Made by a program: the position numbers and the translations under genes. A stretch of DNA of 64,000 nt from Diphasiastrum complanatum (taxonomy: Eukaryota; Streptophyta; Lycopodiopsida; Lycopodiales; Lycopodiaceae): the NCBI GenBank assembly GCA_029204225.1, contig MU831829.1:1-64000 (forward strand), given 5' to 3'. A model generated the notes under the pieces. That model saw only the letters and a program-made list of their open reading frames with translations. It made no database searches and had not been told where the DNA came from. Below, piece by piece: positions 22,429-34,560 of the stretch (position 1 is its first letter; every line of letters begins with the position of its first letter).

Positions 22429-24889
22429 ACCAAATTATGAAGTGAAGTTGCTACATGGGGTATATCAATCCACGACACAAAGATGAAGAATCTTCCAAAA
22501 GTTGCAACGGAAAGAAATTTTCAGCTTCACCATCCAAAATCGCGAAGTATTTCCACAAGGTCTCTGTATTTTCAGATTCCATCCATCCATATTTTCAAGC
22601 ATAAAAATTATAACCATAGTTTGCAAGGAGAAAATCAGATCTGACTAGAAGAGTGGATAATGAGGTCCTAAACGTGATCTCCGTCTCTCAATTGTGAAAG
22701 ATTTGAGCTGACGCATATTAAGGGTGATTTCACTTAGATGCTTAAACTTGCATTGGTAATCCAGTGAAGCTTGCAAACGTTTAATCAGGGTGTACCACAG
22801 TGCAATGCTTAATTATAGTTAAAAAACTGATGTGCGATGCTTTCTCTTTTTTCAGTAGAATATTGTCATAGTCTCAGAACAACCTACTACTGATCGATTT
22901 TTTGAAAAAAAATTAGGGGTAAGTTTCACGATGGCACAACTCATCGATCAAACGATACGCAATGAACTTGTACCTTGCATAGAGCCTGAGAATGTTTTCT
23001 GTAGTGTTGAAATTGGTGCATTTACACAAGATCGGGACAAGTCATGCTTTCAAGCAATGCAGACAAAGGCATAACCTCTAAGCAGAAGCGTCTACAACGT
23101 GATTATAGTGACAAAGCTTTTCAGTAAACCATATACAAGAACAGGGTGCTTTTGATGAGCTGAGGCCTCAGACTGACCCGCAGACTACACGAAAAGGAAA
23201 CGCAAACCTCAATGTGGAGGCCGGCTTCACAAATGAGATGTATATAAGTGAGTGGAGGCTTAGAAATCAGAAAGAAAGAAAATGGGTGGGTGAAAGCGTA
23301 CCCGAAAGATTTGGTGGCGTACAATCAGAAGAGCGCAGTAGACTTCAGCAGTAGCGCCAATTCATGCTCTGATCTGATATCCTGTATCACATCGTCCGAC
23401 AATGATCATGCTCATGCTGCTGCTCCAGGAAGAAAAGAGAGAGCAAGGGTGGGATATGCGGTGGGTGAGGCGAGAGATGCTCCTCCCAAGAAGACGACAA
23501 AGTATCCTGCTTGCAAAAAGGATTATGTTCTCTCATTAGGTGTCCTCCTTCATTGTATGGGGCCATGGTGTGTATTAAACTTACCAAGCCTCATCCCTTA
23601 CTTAGCATGGATGAGATTAAGCCCCACGCAATCCACCATTCACCCTGTGTTTAGAGAGTTTTAGCCTCTCAAAGATCGTCGTCGCTTCTAGCACAGGTTA
23701 GTGTACATCTTCGTAGACACTGGTGTGGGCGTTACCCACCTTCCATGCCAATAAGCGTCTTCGCTTACACAAGGCTTTGAAAAGGATATCTCTAATCTCT
23801 ATGCTTCTTGGTTTCAAAGGGGTGTGTTGGAACTTGGGACAAGAGAAACTTTGGATTTCAAGCTAATCATTTGCGTTAACCCAACTAGATACTTGTTAGT
23901 TGTTTGACAAAGTCTGTATATGGTCTAATGAAACCTACTATTTTATGTTATCCTTTTCTATATGCATGTCTCCCTTGCCTTGGACGTTAAAAAATTTTAA
24001 TTTTGGTTTTTACTCTAGTATTTTTATTTTTATTTTTGATGAACTAATTCATATATGAATGTACTGGGTCTTATATTGTTGAAAATCATGTCTATATATT
24101 TTGATTTTTGCTATTTTGAAAAATTTCCTAGAATGCCCAAGGCCTCGAGTGATCACAAATGTCCTCCCCCCACATGGGAAGGCACTTGAGCTAGGGCTTC
24201 CCGCTTCTCCAATGTAATAATTGAGAGTGAATATATGTATTTCTTTCATTGATATGAATCTTGTAGAATGACGACAAAAAGAATGCATAAAAGCATCAAA
24301 GAAAAATGAAATATGTGAGATAGGCCAAGAAAGTCAATCAAGACAATGACATTTTTTTTTTAGTATGTCACCTCACAATCTGTTTGGACTTATAGCCATG
24401 GGGCCATGGAGGCCGACACAACCTTGTTGTGCGATGTACATGTGTCTATTCTTTCTGGGACGTGGGGTGTGACTACTTGCCTTGCCACCTACCCTTGGAG
24501 TAAATAGTGGGCCAAGACAATTGTAAGTGGTGCATGATCATGTTGTCCATAGGGAAAAGAACTATATTCAAACCCATATCCAAGAATTTTTGCTAGTGTG
24601 ATGCACTTGACCATCATCGTATCCCTCTATCGTGGTTCAAGGAGGCTTGGAATTTACAGGTAAGTTTCATCTCATGCTACAATTTTGCATTATCGTCATC
24701 CCCCATAGTCCCCGACATCGAAGGAGGAACATGGTATTCAGTTTCTCTTGGTTTTTTTTTTCTTTTTTGCTACTATTGGGAGGACGTTTATATTGTGATG
24801 TGTTGTTGTTGATCAAGGTGGAGGATGGCAAGTTGTAGCGCAGGCATCCCAAAGGGAGCCGAGAACCACGACTTAGCTTCCCAGCCTTC
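22423..24889. other. Intergenic, nothing recognised
   Basis: A 48-codon ATG frame at 22931 and a frame at 23248-23664 show no family motif, no splice context and no homologous copy in the window. Confidence 0.35.
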
Positions 24890-25500
24890 AACTCTTGCCA
24901 TCCAAACCCACTTGACATACAAGCAGCCAACTCGCCAACAACGATCAGACTTAACCAACTTGAAGTTCCGAAAACCAACATTGAGATCCAACCTGGCGCC
25001 ATACCAGATCGGGGGTCCCGATGTGGGTGACTTCCCTCCAAGCAAGCCGCCCGACATACATCAAACTTAACCAACTCGAAGCTTCGTTACAAACGAGTAA
25101 CATCCATTTCAAGCTAGCGGTCTGACTTACATCAGACTTAACCAACTGAAAGCTTCATCACGAGCGCTGGAAGCCAACTTGGCGCCACACCAGACTGGAT
25201 AAACAGGTAACTTCCACCCCAGCAAGCCATCCAACTCAGCCGACAGGTTAGAGCCCGTTCCCCAAGAGCTTAACCCATTCACGTTCATGCAAGGAACACT
25301 CAGAACCACAAGCCGCGACATATATGGAGACAACCAGTTCTTGGACCAAATGGTCCCGACAGCATACCACTGGCGCCACGGACCGAATGGTCCCGACGAC
25401 ATACCGCTGGCGTCCCGGGATACGACCCTCAGCTATGTGCCAACTTAAAAATTTTGAAGCAGCCTTACAACTGGCGCTTTTACCGAACACTAAAACCTAG
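24890..25500. repeat. Degenerate tandem repeat region with CTGGCGCCA motif
   Basis: Copies of a segment with cagacttaaccaact.gaag.t.c recur at about 24945, 25066 and 25134. CTGGCGCCA or TTGGCGCCA recurs at about 24992, 25181 and 25370. A shorter 38-bp unit (ggacc.aatggtcccgac) is duplicated at 25342 and 25380. This looks like an internal tandem region of a decayed LTR element. Confidence 0.6.
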
Positions 25501-25739
25501 AAGGTAATCAGAGTCAGTTTGAGGAAATCCCACTTTATTGATAAATCTGAGAAGGTTACATTTCAAGTGTGTGACCGACCCTAGTCTCCGGGGAGCTGGC
25601 ATGCCAAGGCGAGTGCCAGGACAACATTCCAACAAGGGAGGCTGAGACTTGGTTGGAGCTCACCTTGAGTCGCAACCCGCACTCCCCTATAGTATTGGTA
25701 TGATTCGGCACCCCCCCTCATACCAAGCACTCTACCCAA

Positions 25740-26010
25740 TCTGGTAAAGCACAATTTTCTCTCTCTACAATTTTCTCTTTCTAGAAAGTCATTTTCTCTC
25801 TCTAGATTTTATTGATCCCCAGGCTTCCTTTAATCATGCCTAGATCGTGTGAGGTGATTGCCCATCGATCTGAACTCTCTGGACTCCGCTAGAACTGATC
25901 AAAGATTTTCAGCATAGGAACTTGGCGCCGGCTGGATTTTGGTCACAGTGGCGCCAGGAGCGGCGCCGGCGCCAGGAGCAGCAGGGGCGCTGCTGGCGCC
26001 GGGGACATAG
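25740..26010. other. Leader-like pyrimidine-rich stretch and GGCGCC cluster
   Basis: Three ttttctct.tct runs at about 25751-25815 are followed by six GGCGCC hexamers in about 100 bp (25925-26025). TGGCGCC is also the start of tRNA-Asp-type primer sites, but the rest of the site is absent here. Confidence 0.4.
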
Positions 26011-26399
26011 CTGGTGCTAGTGGCGCCGAAAGTAAAGCTTGTAAAGGTAGCTTTACAACACAAGTCAAGTAGCTAGAGGAGAGTAAAAAGGCTCTAGCAA
26101 CACTTCTTCTCATATTTGAAAAAGCATTTGACAAGAGGGGTAAGACAGACAAAGTACACTTAACTTTTTATATGAATCAATGTTCCGTCCTAGATATGTT
26201 GAAGCAAGCAAGCAGGTCTAGTCCAAGTTGTGTTGAAATTACAATAACTATACACTATAAAGAGTGATAGTTTAGTCTAAAAGATGCTCTGATCCATTCT
26301 ATTGTTTGTGAGGGTGATTATTAATTGGGAGTTTGTGCAAGGAGCAAGGCCTTGCATGAGCCCCATGCAGACAAGCCTAGCAATTCAAGTTGTTGGCCT

Positions 26400-27120
26400 T
26401 GTCGAAAATGGATGGTGAATCATCAAATGTTCAGAGGAGAAGCTATGGATTGATTCATAGTTGAGTATAAAAACGGGACACTTGTTATTAGTTCTATTGA
26501 TTCTAAGAAAGTACAAGGCCAAGAACATGGATGTGTATCTTGCACCTTTGGTCGATGAATTGTGCATTTTTTGGAATGGTATTCACGCTTACGACATCTC
26601 GAGACCATTACAACAAAGGAACTTCATTGTTCGTGGAATTCTAATGTGGATGATGCATGACTATCCCGGTTTAAGTGAATGTTCAGATTTTTATCAAATC
26701 ATATGAATCCTTTTAGGATTTAGCGTTTGAGTGCATTTGACTAAGCTTTTCTCACATTTGGTTTATGAACTATGCATGTTTAACCACATTGGGTTACAAT
26801 GCATGTTACATTTGTGGACCACTTTTGGAGGATCGTCATTTAAAATGAGAATTTGTTTGTGGATGTGGATGGAAGGTTAGTGTAGTATTGTCTTTGTGAA
26901 GTTTTGTTTTTGTACTACTCAATATATAAGTAGTATTTTGATTTATACAAATTTGTTTTTTTTTGTGTTTTAGTATAAATCATACATTGTGGGCATATGG
27001 ACATCATTATCGTGTTGAGAGAGTTGACAACAAGCGACGTACATATGATTGGCAAGGATCCTAATCCAAGCCGTCATATGCAGTGGTTCTAGGAAAACAC
27101 AAGGGCACTCACATGATTCA
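26400..27120 (+). pseudogene. CACTA (En/Spm) TNP2-type transposase relic
   Basis: The frame at 26461-26706 contains KNMDVYLAPLVDELCIFWNG and then a YD...RNFIVRGILMWMMHDYPGLSE block. This is the conserved core of the Transposase_21/TNP2 family (..DV.L.PL..EL..LW..G....D......F..RA.L.W...D.P....LSG). Further right, a GYNACYICGP-like segment (about 26800) fits the following Cys motif. Stops surround both pieces and no CACTA termini are visible. It is a short decayed remnant of a class II element. Confidence 0.65.
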
Positions 27121-27774
27121 TGTGAGTTCTAATTTGGGCTCTTTTAGCTTTAATATCAACAAATTGACTTAACTAATGTCATTTTAGAGTTTTAGGCCCC
27201 TAATCAATTATTCCTAATTTTACAAGTTCTACAAAACCAAATTGTGTGCTCATTGGGTTGGGCTTATACACGCAAAAAGCTAGTGGCCTCACACTTATTA
27301 TTCTACATGTACAATAATGTACTATGGCGGGGCCCACATGGTAAGCTTAGCCAATAGTACTTTATTGGCGGGACCCACTGAGACATTAAGAATATTAATG
27401 ACATTGGATTGTAGAGAATATTAATCACCTGTTCGCAATGTCATGGCAATACTAAAGTGTCATGAGAGGCCATCGATATACATTTTGTTGAGTCAATTTG
27501 AAAAAACTTTGAGTTATCATTTCTAATCGTGGCCTTGCTTCCACGATAGATGACCTTAAACCATTTTACGTCAAAAATAAAGTATTTGTTGTTAGTCTTG
27601 TAATCGACTTCATAAATATGTTGCAATGTGCCGACATAATCTAGGTTGTAGTTAACCAATAGGAGAAAGGGACAAGGGCCTTTCCCATCCATAAAAAGGC
27701 ACCATTTGTACCATATTTCCATGTTCAATAGGAGGAGGAGATTATGCCCAAATGAGAGTAGAACATCCTTGTTT

Positions 27775-27813
<39 letters not shown>

Positions 27814-28044
27814 GTTGTTGTATTTTCTATTTGCTGCTTTGTTCTATTTTCATATTGTTAATGATTTCAAGAAAGGATAGGATGTAAGGACCTCCCCGTT
27901 GTAATCTATTCTTGCTTGTGGTTAGATAGGTGTGATTAATCTAGGTGTGGTTAGAATAGAATTTGCAAGCTAACTTTGTAAGAGAAGCACTATTCCCTTG
28001 GGAATGAATCTACGTGTAATAGGTGAACCAAGGCCGCTACAACA
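27121..28044 (+). mobile_element. Putative 5' LTR of a Tat/Athila-like gypsy element
   Basis: The right end ...CTACAACA lies seven bases before an 18-base tRNA-Asp primer site. The left end is proposed at TGTGAGTTC (27121) on sequence signature alone. It includes a (CT)n tract at 27779-27811. Confidence 0.35.
27779..27811 (+). repeat. (CT)16 microsatellite
   Basis: Thirty-three bases of CT repeat inside the proposed LTR. Confidence 0.95.
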
Positions 28045-28050
28045 ATTTTT

Positions 28051-28068
28051 TGGCGCCATTGCCGGGGA
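28051..28068 (+). other. Primer-binding site, tRNA-Asp type
   Basis: TGGCGCCATTGCCGGGGA matches the complement of the 3' end of plant tRNA-Asp at 17 of 18 positions. This primer is characteristic of Athila/Tat-lineage gypsy elements. No gag or pol frame follows before 29 kb. Confidence 0.8.
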
Positions 28069-28369
28069 ATAGACTAGCATGCTACTGTGAGATTCTATCC
28101 CAGCACTCTATCCCTTCCATAGATTCTAAAAATAAAAAAAAATCCATGTAGTTTTGACAAACTGTCTAGAAAAGAGCCAAAAAAGCACCTATCAGACCTC
28201 ATAACTTTCTGCTCTGATCAAACCAACCTTTGTCCACTTGGCAGTACGTTCTGCCACATCACCAGTACCTACAGTTAGTCAGACAAAGGTTGTTTTCAAG
28301 CCAATTTTCCAAATTGTCAAAAAATAGCCAAAAAAATGAAAAAACCTTTGTAAAAAAATGTCTAGAATC

Positions 28370-28960
28370 TCACAGTAGCCCAAAAATACCCCAAACAACC
28401 TTCGGTCACAAAAAATAAAAATTTGCCATCAGAATCCTTGCCAACTTCAATATGCAAAAGTACTTATTGTAAACCTTCGCCAGTACTTATTGTAATTTGC
28501 TAGTAGCTACTTTTCCATGTTTTCTAGCTTTAGTGAAGTCAACGAAGGTTAATATTGAGAATAAGTGGTCAGGCAAATGTTCCCAGTGCTCAAAAAAAAA
28601 TCTAAGTCCTTTGAACCTTCGCCAACCTTCATAAATCCTCGCCTGTGTATCATCAATCTTTGCAGAACTCAAAATAGTCATAAAACATTGTTCTGAAGTA
28701 TCTGTGAACTGGGCGAAGGTTAATATTATCTATAACTGGTCTGGCAAATGTTCCTAGCTCTCAAAAGTGCCAAATTACCTTCTAAACCAGACTATATCTT
28801 GCCATGATAACCTTCGTCTAAACCCTCGCCAACCCTCTAATCATCAATTTGTACTTCTTTGCAAGTCGACGAAGGTTGGTCCCCATCAAAAGGATAGTGG
28901 CAAAGATTTCTGGTGCTAATCGCTCCCAAATTGCTTTTAGAAGCTTTGTTGAACCATCCT
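28370..28960 (+). repeat. ~160-171-bp degenerate tandem array
   Basis: The motif cgaaggtta/g recurs at 28543, 28714 and 28870, followed each time by a related block (aagtggtcaggcaaatgttcc or variants) and by aaccttcgcc-type segments in the opposite sense. About three copies are recognisable. It lies 300 bp after the tRNA-Asp primer site. Confidence 0.6.
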
Positions 28961-29069
28961 TTGCCAATAAGGACCCTCGTTGAGCTCCGTAAAGTGGTGA
29001 TACACTGTGGTAAAGCATATATCAGTCAGATGAAATTCTTGTTGTTGGAGAAAGAGGGTGTGTCGTGTG

Positions 29070-30145
29070 TGAGAAACAAAAAATAGCTCTAAAAGAAAAT
29101 GAACACGAAAAAGAGGCAAAACTCAAATGAGAAACGAACTCGAAACTCAAACAAGACACGAACTCGAATAGAGAGTGTTCGTGCGCAGCGGAATGAGCTA
29201 TATTACTCTTTCCCTAAGCATGACTACACCTATCAGAAACAAACAAAACGTTAGTGATGGAAATCACGGTCATTCTAATTACATAGCCAAACATTAATAA
29301 AACACCAGAAAAATAATTTGTCACGAACCAGTAGACAAATTATTAGTCACAAATGATTCGCTAAGAGCTAGACAGAGCTCGACTGATAATCAATCGCGAA
29401 TAATTTGCAAAAGGCAAGACTAAATATTAGTCGTCAACAACTAGACTAATATTAACTCGCTAAAAACAGATTGCCAGATTGAGCAACTAGAAAGTCAGAC
29501 AGAATGAAAAGTAAGCATAACAATATTGACACAAATATGAACGTAGAACGAAAGAGCTGTTATCTGATTAAGTATAGCAAAATATACATGTCAATAATGC
29601 AGTAGAACACAAGACAATAGCGAAAGAAACCGCGTGTTTTACAAAGCTAATTCAATCTGTAAGAGGAATGAACCTGTTATTGACAAATAAAGAATCAATG
29701 CACAAGGCATCTACTTCGTCTATCTTTGATAAGCTTTTGATGCTATTATATTTCACACACTTGATCTTAAATCTCCTAATCAACTGAATACGCAAGTCGT
29801 ATCCAATATATATATACACAATGTTACAGGTGTGCAGATGAAGAAAGTACAAAGTGGATGTGCTGTCTGTAGGAGATCATGGGTGGCTGCTGTCGTTATC
29901 AAATCCATTAGCACAGTTGCATGGGGTGAGCGTGAAAAGGGTGGGACATCAGCTTTTGCTGAAGTGAACGTTGGTGAAGATGCGAAAAATGCGTCACTCT
30001 GACAAAATGCCTTAGCTTTTGATTTACAGGGTGCCTTCTCTTTTCCTAGGGCACCTTTGACATTTTGTAAGGCAGTGTCGTCTTTTTCGCCTGTCACAAA
30101 AACACGTGTAAAAACATAGTGTCATGTTTTGTTCGCCTTTTCTTC
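29070..30145 (-). mobile_element. Copia LTR, distal part (split by the gypsy insertion)
   Basis: This is the minus-strand continuation of the LTR that starts TGTTGG at 44283 and is interrupted at 44104/30145. It contains a TATA run (ATATATATAC on the plus strand, about 29808) suited to a U3 promoter on the minus strand. The far border is uncertain; a CACACA near 29070 is one candidate. Confidence 0.5.
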
Positions 30146-30150
30146 GCCTG
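30146..30150. other. Target-site duplication (left), gcctg
   Basis: Identical to 44099-44103. Exact 5-bp duplications are the mark of gypsy integration. Confidence 0.93.
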
Positions 30151-31240
30151 TGTTAGCCGATTCTCTAGTGCCAAGCCAAGCTGAAGACATAGGTTATCTC
30201 TCACCCATGACCGAAAAGGTCTCATAAGGAAGAAAGTAGAAGAAGTTGAGAGCCGAGCATGGGAGCCGAGGAAATACTAGCTAGGAAGATAGTGATTAAC
30301 TATGTGAGCCTACATGGTGTATCCCAAAGAAGGAATGACCATGTAGGAGCTAGTAACATTTCCTTGAGTAGTTGTAATAAATGTAGAACCCCCTTAAAAT
30401 AGTAAGAGTGAGCCACCTTTTGATGGTGACCTCTAGTGGAAGGGCAAATTCCACATGTAATTTCTAATCTAGTGGAATTGCCACATGGGCAGCCTTCTTG
30501 CTTATTTAAGGGCCCCCTTATCTTGTGAGGGAGCTTTTGATTGTATTTTCAAGTTCTCTTGAGCTAATAAAGAGGATCCTCCCCGAGTTCTTGAAGATCA
30601 CTAAGCTCCTTGTTCATGGAAATGATCTTGAGTGATATTTCTATGAGCATGCTTGATTCCTTGCTTGTAAATTAACTAGATTCTTGTTTCTTGTTCTTGC
30701 TTAGTTGTGGATTAGTTTCAATTCTTGCTTGTGGAATTTTGTAGAAATCAGCATTCAAGTAAACTATAGAGGCTGGAAATGTGGTGTAAATCTTGCATAG
30801 TCTTGACATTCTAGTTCTTGATGTTCTTAGATAATTTAGGCATCAAGTAATGTGTGTTTCTTGATTCCTAGATTTTTAAATGCTATTAGGAATTTTATTT
30901 CTTGTTTCTTGAATCTGGTTTTGGTTTCAGTAGTTATTCTAGTTCTTGATTGTTCTTTGATTCAGTAGTTAGTAGTAGGACTACTCTCTGTGCTGAATGC
31001 TGATATGCTTGAGCTGTAGATGGTTGCATGGCTAGTGTATGCATGTAGTTGAGTATCAGATTTGAGTTACCCACTGACAGGCTGGGAAATACATACTGCA
31101 TCCTTGAATATTGCTTCTGCTCTGTAAACATTCTAATAAGAAGAATAATCACAAAGAACCATAACGACAGAGGTAATCCAAGAGAGATAAGCAACAAAAA
31201 GAAAAAAAATGTGTTCACAGATTCAGTGAATATGTGAACA
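30151..31240 (+). repeat. 5' LTR of the gypsy element (1090 bp)
   Basis: Begins TGTTAGCC and ends GTGAACA. A TATA-like TATTTAA lies at 30503-30509 and AATAAA at 30566-30571. It is co-linear with 42998-44098. Confidence 0.93.
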
Positions 31241-31242
31241 TT

Positions 31243-31254
31243 TGGCGCCGTTCC
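31243..31254 (+). other. Primer-binding site of the gypsy element (tRNA-Asp-like)
   Basis: TGGCGCCGTTCC, two bases after the LTR. The first ten bases match the tRNA-Asp complement, then the match fails. Confidence 0.7.
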
Positions 31255-31377
31255 ACAGCTACACATGCACTCAACCAAGCCATATCTCAATCTCCTATGT
31301 TTCGATACCATCGTCTGAGAGCTCCTACACATTTATTGTCGAGCTCATCACTTTGGTCTGGACCGAAGTCCTGCTCG

Positions 31378-31965
31378 TTTCTCAACCGGAGCATTTCGTT
31401 CGATTCTCGACTGGAGTGCTCAGTAAAAAAACTCGACCGGAGCATTCTCAACCGGAGCATTTTGCTCGATTCTCAACCGGAGTGCTCAGTAAAAAAACTC
31501 GACCGGAGCACTGCCATCAATTCTCAACCGGAGCATTTCGCTCGATTCTCAACTGGAGTGCTCAGTAAAAAAAACTTGACCGGAGCACTGCCATCACATC
31601 TCAACCGGAGCATTTGGCTCACATCTCAACCGGAGTGTTCAGACCAATCTCGACTGAAGCACTTTGCTCAGATCTCGATCGAAGCGCTTTTGTCAGCTCT
31701 CAACCAAAGCATTTCACTCAGATCTCAACCAAAGAACTCTCCTCAGATCTCGACCGGAGCACTCTACTCAGATCTCAACCGGAGCACTCTTCTCAAATCT
31801 CAATCGGAGCACTCTGCTCAAATCTCAACCGAACACTGCTTTTGAATCTCAACCAGAGGACACAGTCATCTCTCAACTGATGGCCTACTTTCAATCTCAA
31901 CTGGAGCCAGAGCTTCACTCAAGTTTCGACCGATGCACATCCGTCCTTGACCGTCACAAACCGCA
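31378..31965 (+). repeat. ~25-bp tandem repeat array A (leader of gypsy element)
   Basis: About 24 copies of a unit centred on TCTC(A/G)ACCGGAGCA..., mean period about 25 bp. The period is not a multiple of three, so the open frames crossing it (for example 31234-31845) shift register and are unlikely to be real proteins. The same unit recurs at 38718 and 39676. Confidence 0.9.
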
Positions 31966-32131
31966 GTAGACCGCAATATTATGATTTACGGCCTTCAACG
32001 ACCTCCATCGACCATCCCAAACCGAAATCAACCCATAACAAACCACAACACCCGCATTCCGACAACCGTATCCACCATAACCAGAGTGCACAAGTTTATT
32101 TCCACCATCCTACGACACTCTACGTGCTGTC

Positions 32132-33900
32132 ATGGATCGCCCTAACGATCCGAATACTACAGAGGACTATCCACCAAAGATGGTCTCCCCATCTACCGAA
32201 CAAGCTCTATTTAACAGGTATTCCAGGATTAAATCCCAAGTCCAAGAGCCATCCACAAACCCATTCAACAGATGGGAACCTACGCGTTATGAAGCTCCAT
32301 ACAAATGACCACAATTTTATGCTGCCGAATCATCCCATTCAAGAGCTCACTTAAACGGAGCTTTCGCAAACAATGTTCCACGTACTGAAAAAAGGACCCC
32401 AAAGCTAGACTTACCTAAGTATGATGGTAACACTGATCCTCAGCGATTTCTCCAAGTCTTTGAGAATGCCTGTGATGTCTACGGCGAGACAGCACTAGAG
32501 GCCATGGTACAGCTCTTCTCGATGACCATGATCGATCGTGCACCAGAGTGGTTTTTCAACCTTGATCGTGAAGATAAACATGAATGGTTACTCTTGAAAG
32601 AAGCATTTATCAAACGATTCAAGCCTTTTCGCTTGATAGAAAGTCCTTTTGTCAAACTAAATAATATCAAAATGACAAAAGACAAAAAAGTACGTGACTA
32701 TATCAAACGATTTAAACGATTAAAAAGTCAGGTACAAGAGCAACCTGCTGAGTCCATGCTTCATCATTTGGTTCCTCGTTGGACTTCCCCGATGGATCAG
32801 ACGTGAACTTCATTCCAATGATGAATATACATCATTGAAACAAGCTATGTCTGATGCCATTCGAGAAGAAGACGAGGGCTCAGATGTTGAGGAACCATGG
32901 GAACGGAGAGCAGATCGTGCTGTCCAAGAAGCTCGACCAAATGATGACACATGAGAACAGTTATGGAAAACATAGATGGAGTTGCTTAATCAGCAACACC
33001 AACAACAGATGGAGAAACTCACAAAAGAGTTTCAAAACACTCTTAAGTCTATCCAAAGTTCGATGCCAGGTTAGTTACCCACTGGCCAAATCCATCATAG
33101 ACGAGAGAACACATGGTGCCCTCACTGCCGAGGTACACACACTGGCAATGAGTGCCCTTCATACTAACCGGTCCCAGATACCTCCTTGATCAAATGTGAA
33201 ATCTGTGACTTTATGGGGCATACCTCCCTTTATTGCTATTATAACCCGAGGAATCAGCCTCACAACCAGTCAGGAGGACATTATCAACCTCCTCGACAAC
33301 CATTTTTTTCACAACAACAACACACGTCCTATCCACCACGAAACAACCAAATCCATATACAAGAGTTGCCCAGACAACCTAGACATCAACCTCAACAATA
33401 GCTGGCACTCTTAGGACCACCACCACGAGGACAACAGGATCTAGGAGCACAAAAAATAGACATCCTCGGCACACACACACATGGTAGAAAACTCCTACGA
33501 TCAATCATATCATCCTGATACATCAATTGCATCATCTAGCAATCACCAGAATCAAACCGACAACTCATGCTCATGCAAACAAGCTGAGTATTCCACACCA
33601 CAAGACAACCCAACTCAGCTAGCCATCCAAGATGGTTACGCTATCGCCACCGGACCTATGAGCAACCGCTGCTTTGTGACGAAACAGGACATTTCATGGC
33701 TGATTGTACAGTTAAAAACCAATACCATGCCGAATGTCCCAACTGTGTTCGCAAACACAGCTTCAAAGACTGTCCTAAACAACCTAACAGGATCCTTCCA
33801 GCATGTCATATCACATCCGACCTGTTAGAGTTCTTACTAGAGCACAACGCCAACAACAAGAACAGCAGCAAAACCATGGACAATCAGCTGACCCACATGG
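32132..33900 (+). pseudogene. gag of the gypsy element (capsid and multiple zinc knuckles)
   Basis: Structural protein that would form the virus-like particle and bind element RNA. It starts at ATG 32132 (MDRPNDPNTTEDYPP). An in-frame TGA occurs at codon 59 (32306-32308). The Retrotrans_gag capsid domain covers about 32390-32800 (LDLPKYDGNTDPQRFL, the PEWFFNL and KRFK motifs, and the KDKKVRDYIKRF major-homology-like helix). The frame shifts near 32790 and returns near 33800-33900. In the shifted frame, nucleocapsid Cys/His boxes appear at 33117-33155 (CPHCRGTHTGNEC), about 33195-33235 (CEICDFMGHTSLYC), about 33680 (CDETGHFMADC, first Cys lost) and about 33735 (CPNCVRKHSFKDC). A Gln/Pro-rich linker separates the pairs. 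Confidence 0.85.
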
Positions 33901-34229
33901 AAGCCATTTGACGGCCTCCACAACACCAAAAGATTACCCAGATCCAATAGTGGAACAAAGACAACACAACGAATTTCGAGATGAATTTTTGCGAGAGGAA
34001 AAACATACGAACAATCCATTATCAGCTCATATCCCCGAAAAGGAGCAATCCCTCCAAAGACTTGAAGTATTTTCTGACCTCCTGCAAGCTCAACTCACCA
34101 TGCCATTACATAGTGCTATCAAATCCTTCACCGGACTTCAACGTTATATCCATCGTAGTTTTCAGCTGCCTCCTATTCCTGATGAGCGGCGAGAACTAGA
34201 AGCGATTCCTAAAATTCCTCAGATTCCTA

Positions 34230-34560
34230 TGAATCTGATGAATATAGGTGTTGCTAAGGGGAATAACATCACACTATCCTTGTCCTATAAAGATTATTCC
34301 GTAGTATCTGCTATTCTCGATAGCGGATCAGGCGTCAATATAATGGCTTTGTCATTGGCAAAGTGATGGGGCTTCACTACACTTGATCAACCACGGTATA
34401 AACTTCGTATGGCTGATCAACGAGTTACCAACCCTGCTGGTCATTTATCAAATATAATAGTTCGAATAACAGGTGTCAAGTTTATCATCGATTGTGTCAT
34501 CTTAGACTTACAAGAAGATGCTAATACATATAAACTCCTTCTTGGTACACCTTGACTCTA
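34230..34560 (+). pseudogene. Aspartic protease of the gypsy element
   Basis: Retropepsin-like domain that would cut the Gag-Pol polyprotein. The active-site triad is intact as AILDSGSGVNIM (DSG at 34319-34327). Downstream are YKLLLGTP (flap-end and ILG-type motif) and ILDLQED. A TGA at 34364-34366 and a TGA at 34554-34556 interrupt it. The frame is the same as gag. It continues rightward through a long, poorly conserved linker (34560-35660) with further stops before RT. Confidence 0.85.

Noticed and set aside
28370-28960. CRISPR-like array
   Set aside because: Repeats are long, degenerate and without unique spacers, and the context is a plant retroelement leader.
31234-31845. 203-codon open frame with repeated QPEHFARFSTGVL-like peptides
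   Set aside because: The underlying DNA repeat has a ~25-bp period, so the peptide register drifts. It lies between primer site and gag and has no proper start.
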